From DAITQM01 sp039794245 (GTDB lineage Bacteria; Pseudomonadota; Gammaproteobacteria; Xanthomonadales; Wenzhouxiangellaceae), in NCBI GenBank assembly GCA_039794245.1, contig JBDIVS010000005.1:1-64000 (forward strand): a DNA stretch of 64,000 bases, read 5' to 3'. Of this stretch, positions 62,958 to 64,000 are shown piece by piece. Both the position numbers and the translations under genes were made by a program. The notes beneath the pieces were generated by a model. That model searched no databases. It had not been told where the DNA came from and was given only the letters and a program-made list of their open reading frames with translations. Position 1 is the stretch's first letter. Each line of letters opens with the position of its first letter.

Positions 62958-63508
62958 TTCCAGACCGGCAGGTCACTCGCCGTACAGGCCGCCAGCCGCG
63001 GCGCGGCGGCGTCGCGTGCCGAAGTGGCGCCGATCTCCAGCGGCCAGGTGATCTCGATCTCGGGGTCGTCGTGGGCCAGCGCCCGGTCATCCCGCGCCCG
63101 GTAACCCAAGGTACAGAAATAGAGCAGTACCGTGTCGTCTTCGAGCGCCTGGAAACCGTGCGCGAATCCCTCGGGGATCCACAATTGCCGGTGGTTTTCG
63201 GCGCTGAGTTCAAAGGCGACCCAGCGGGCGAAATCGGGCGAGCCGCGGCGGATATCGACCGCCACATCGAAGACCGAACCCTTGACCACCTGCACCAGCT
63301 TGCCCTGCGCCGCCGGCCACTGGTAGTGCAGGCCGCGCACCACACCGCGCCGCGAGCGCGACAAGTTGGCCTGGCTGAACGCCGCCGGCAGGCCGTGCAG
63401 CCGGTAGGGCTCGTCGTGCCACAGCTCGTGGAAGCTGCCGCGCTCGTCGCCGAACACGTCCGGTTCGATCAGCACGACACCGGGCAGGCCGGTGGCGCTG
63501 ACTTTCAT
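62954..63508 (-). CDS. rfbC: dTDP-4-dehydrorhamnose 3,5-epimerase RfbC
   Basis: RfbC epimerises C3 and C5 of dTDP-4-keto-6-deoxyglucose. From the ATG at 63508 the cupin has 184 residues: VVLIEPDVFGDERGSFHELW, FSQANLSRSRRGVVRGLHYQ (catalytic His), VKGSVFDVAVDIRRGSPDF and LWIPEGFAHGFQAL. The longer frame to 63607 lies over rfbA and was rejected. It overlaps rfbA by 4 bp. Confidence 0.95.
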   Translation of the reverse strand: MKVSATGLPGVVLIEPDVFGDERGSFHELWHDEPYRLHGLPAAFSQANLSRSRRGVVRGLHYQWPAAQGKLVQVVKGSVFDVAVDIRRGSPDFARWVAFELSAENHRQLWIPEGFAHGFQALEDDTVLLYFCTLGYRARDDRALAHDDPEIEITWPLEIGATSARDAAAPRLAACTASDLPVWK

Positions 63509-64000
63509 CGGTTCACCTGCCCGGCGGCGAGCGCCCGCAGATAGTCGCCGTAACCGCTCGCCCGGTGGTGCTCGGCCTGGGCGACCAGATCGTCCACCGT
63601 AATCCACCCCTGGTGATAGGCCACTTCTTCCGGACAGGCGATGCGCAGGCCCTGGCGGGCCTCGATCGTGGCGATGAAACTCGCCGCCTGGTGCAGCGAT
63701 TCGTGGGTGCCGGTGTCAAGCCAGGCAAAACCGCGGCCGAGCCGCTCGACATACAGCCGGCTGCGGTCGAGATAGACGCGGTTGAGATCGGTGATTTCCA
63801 GCTCGCCGCGCGCCGAAGGCGTAAGCCCGGCGGCGATCTCCGGCGCCTCGGCGTCATAGAAATACAGCCCGGTCACGGCATCGTGCGAGCGCGGTTTTTG
63901 CGGTTTTTCCTCGATGCTCAAAGCGCGGCCTTCGGCGTCGGTTTCGACCACGCCGTAGCGGCCTGGATCGCGCACGTGATAAGCGAAGATCGTCGCCCCC
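63505..64000 (-). CDS. rfbA: Glucose-1-phosphate thymidylyltransferase RfbA (5' part beyond window)
   Basis: RfbA opens the dTDP-rhamnose pathway by joining glucose-1-phosphate to dTTP. Only the C-terminal 164 or so residues are present; the frame is open to the window edge. Visible family blocks: YGVVETDAEGRALSIEEKPQ, GLYFYDAEAPEIA, GELEITDLNRVYLDR, GFAWLDTGTHESLHQAA, IACPEEVAYHQGWI. The N-terminal G-rich catalytic part and the expected rfbB would lie past 64000. Confidence 0.95.
   Translation of the reverse strand, partial: GATIFAYHVRDPGRYGVVETDAEGRALSIEEKPQKPRSHDAVTGLYFYDAEAPEIAAGLTPSARGELEITDLNRVYLDRSRLYVERLGRGFAWLDTGTHESLHQAASFIATIEARQGLRIACPEEVAYHQGWITVDDLVAQAEHHRASGYGDYLRALAAGQVNR

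Overview
The window is a GC-rich bacterial chromosome segment, almost certainly from a gammaproteobacterium. The evidence is conserved gene order: ybgC-tolQRAB-pal-cpoB-queE-queC-tRNA-Lys behind yebC-ruvCAB; a fimT-pilVWXY1-pilE minor-pilin operon; rsfS-rlmH-maf-rng-yhdP-tldD-pmbA; tesA beside ybbA/ybbP; and ccmDEFGHI. A lineage near Chromatiales/Competibacter is a guess from style only (sulfurylase-APS kinase fusion, IPTL-CTERM tail, FG-GAP protein).

Layout. 1-3000 is an accessory strip read leftward: a secreted FG-GAP repeat protein cut by the window edge, an IPTL-CTERM fragment, a scrap of DNA adenine methylase, and a six-copy 227-bp tandem array that runs into the 3' end of tRNA-Lys(UUU). 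3.0-12.7 kb is the housekeeping block queC/queE (preQ0 synthesis), Tol-Pal (envelope integrity), ruvABC (Holliday junctions) and yebC. 13.0-20.1 kb is the rightward type IV pilus minor-pilin operon, followed by a leftward TPR/GT41 glycosyltransferase. 22.5-25.2 kb holds lysS and prfB, the latter with its programmed frameshift.

25.2-29.0 kb is the second accessory patch. A core operon (plsC-like acyltransferase, rhomboid protease, DUF2520) is bracketed by two inverted, about 96% identical 165-bp repeats. Outside them lie a frameshifted nucleotidyltransferase on one side and a nonsense-mutated parD antitoxin on the other. 29.1-36.8 kb has hrpA, tesA and the ybbA/ybbP exporter. 36.9-41.7 kb has ccmD-ccmI for cytochrome c maturation, without ccmABC, followed by a metallo-beta-lactamase-fold protein and lspA.

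43.5-54.7 kb is a leftward envelope/RNA block (pmbA, tldD, yhdP, rng, maf, rlmH, rsfS, a DUF2058 gene and a periplasmic FKBP isomerase). 54.8-59.5 kb carries a rightward bifunctional sulfate adenylyltransferase/APS kinase and an M16 peptidase. 59.6-64.0 kb has a DUF1684 lipoprotein and leftward nucleotide-sugar genes (manC/algA type, rfbD, rfbC, rfbA cut by the edge) for surface polysaccharide.

The most unusual structure is the tRNA-Lys-linked array. Every unit holds the 3' half of the neighbouring tRNA, split inside the T-loop by a 115-bp GC-rich module. It looks like an amplified relic of integration at a tRNA-Lys locus that is a known island hotspot in Pseudomonas.
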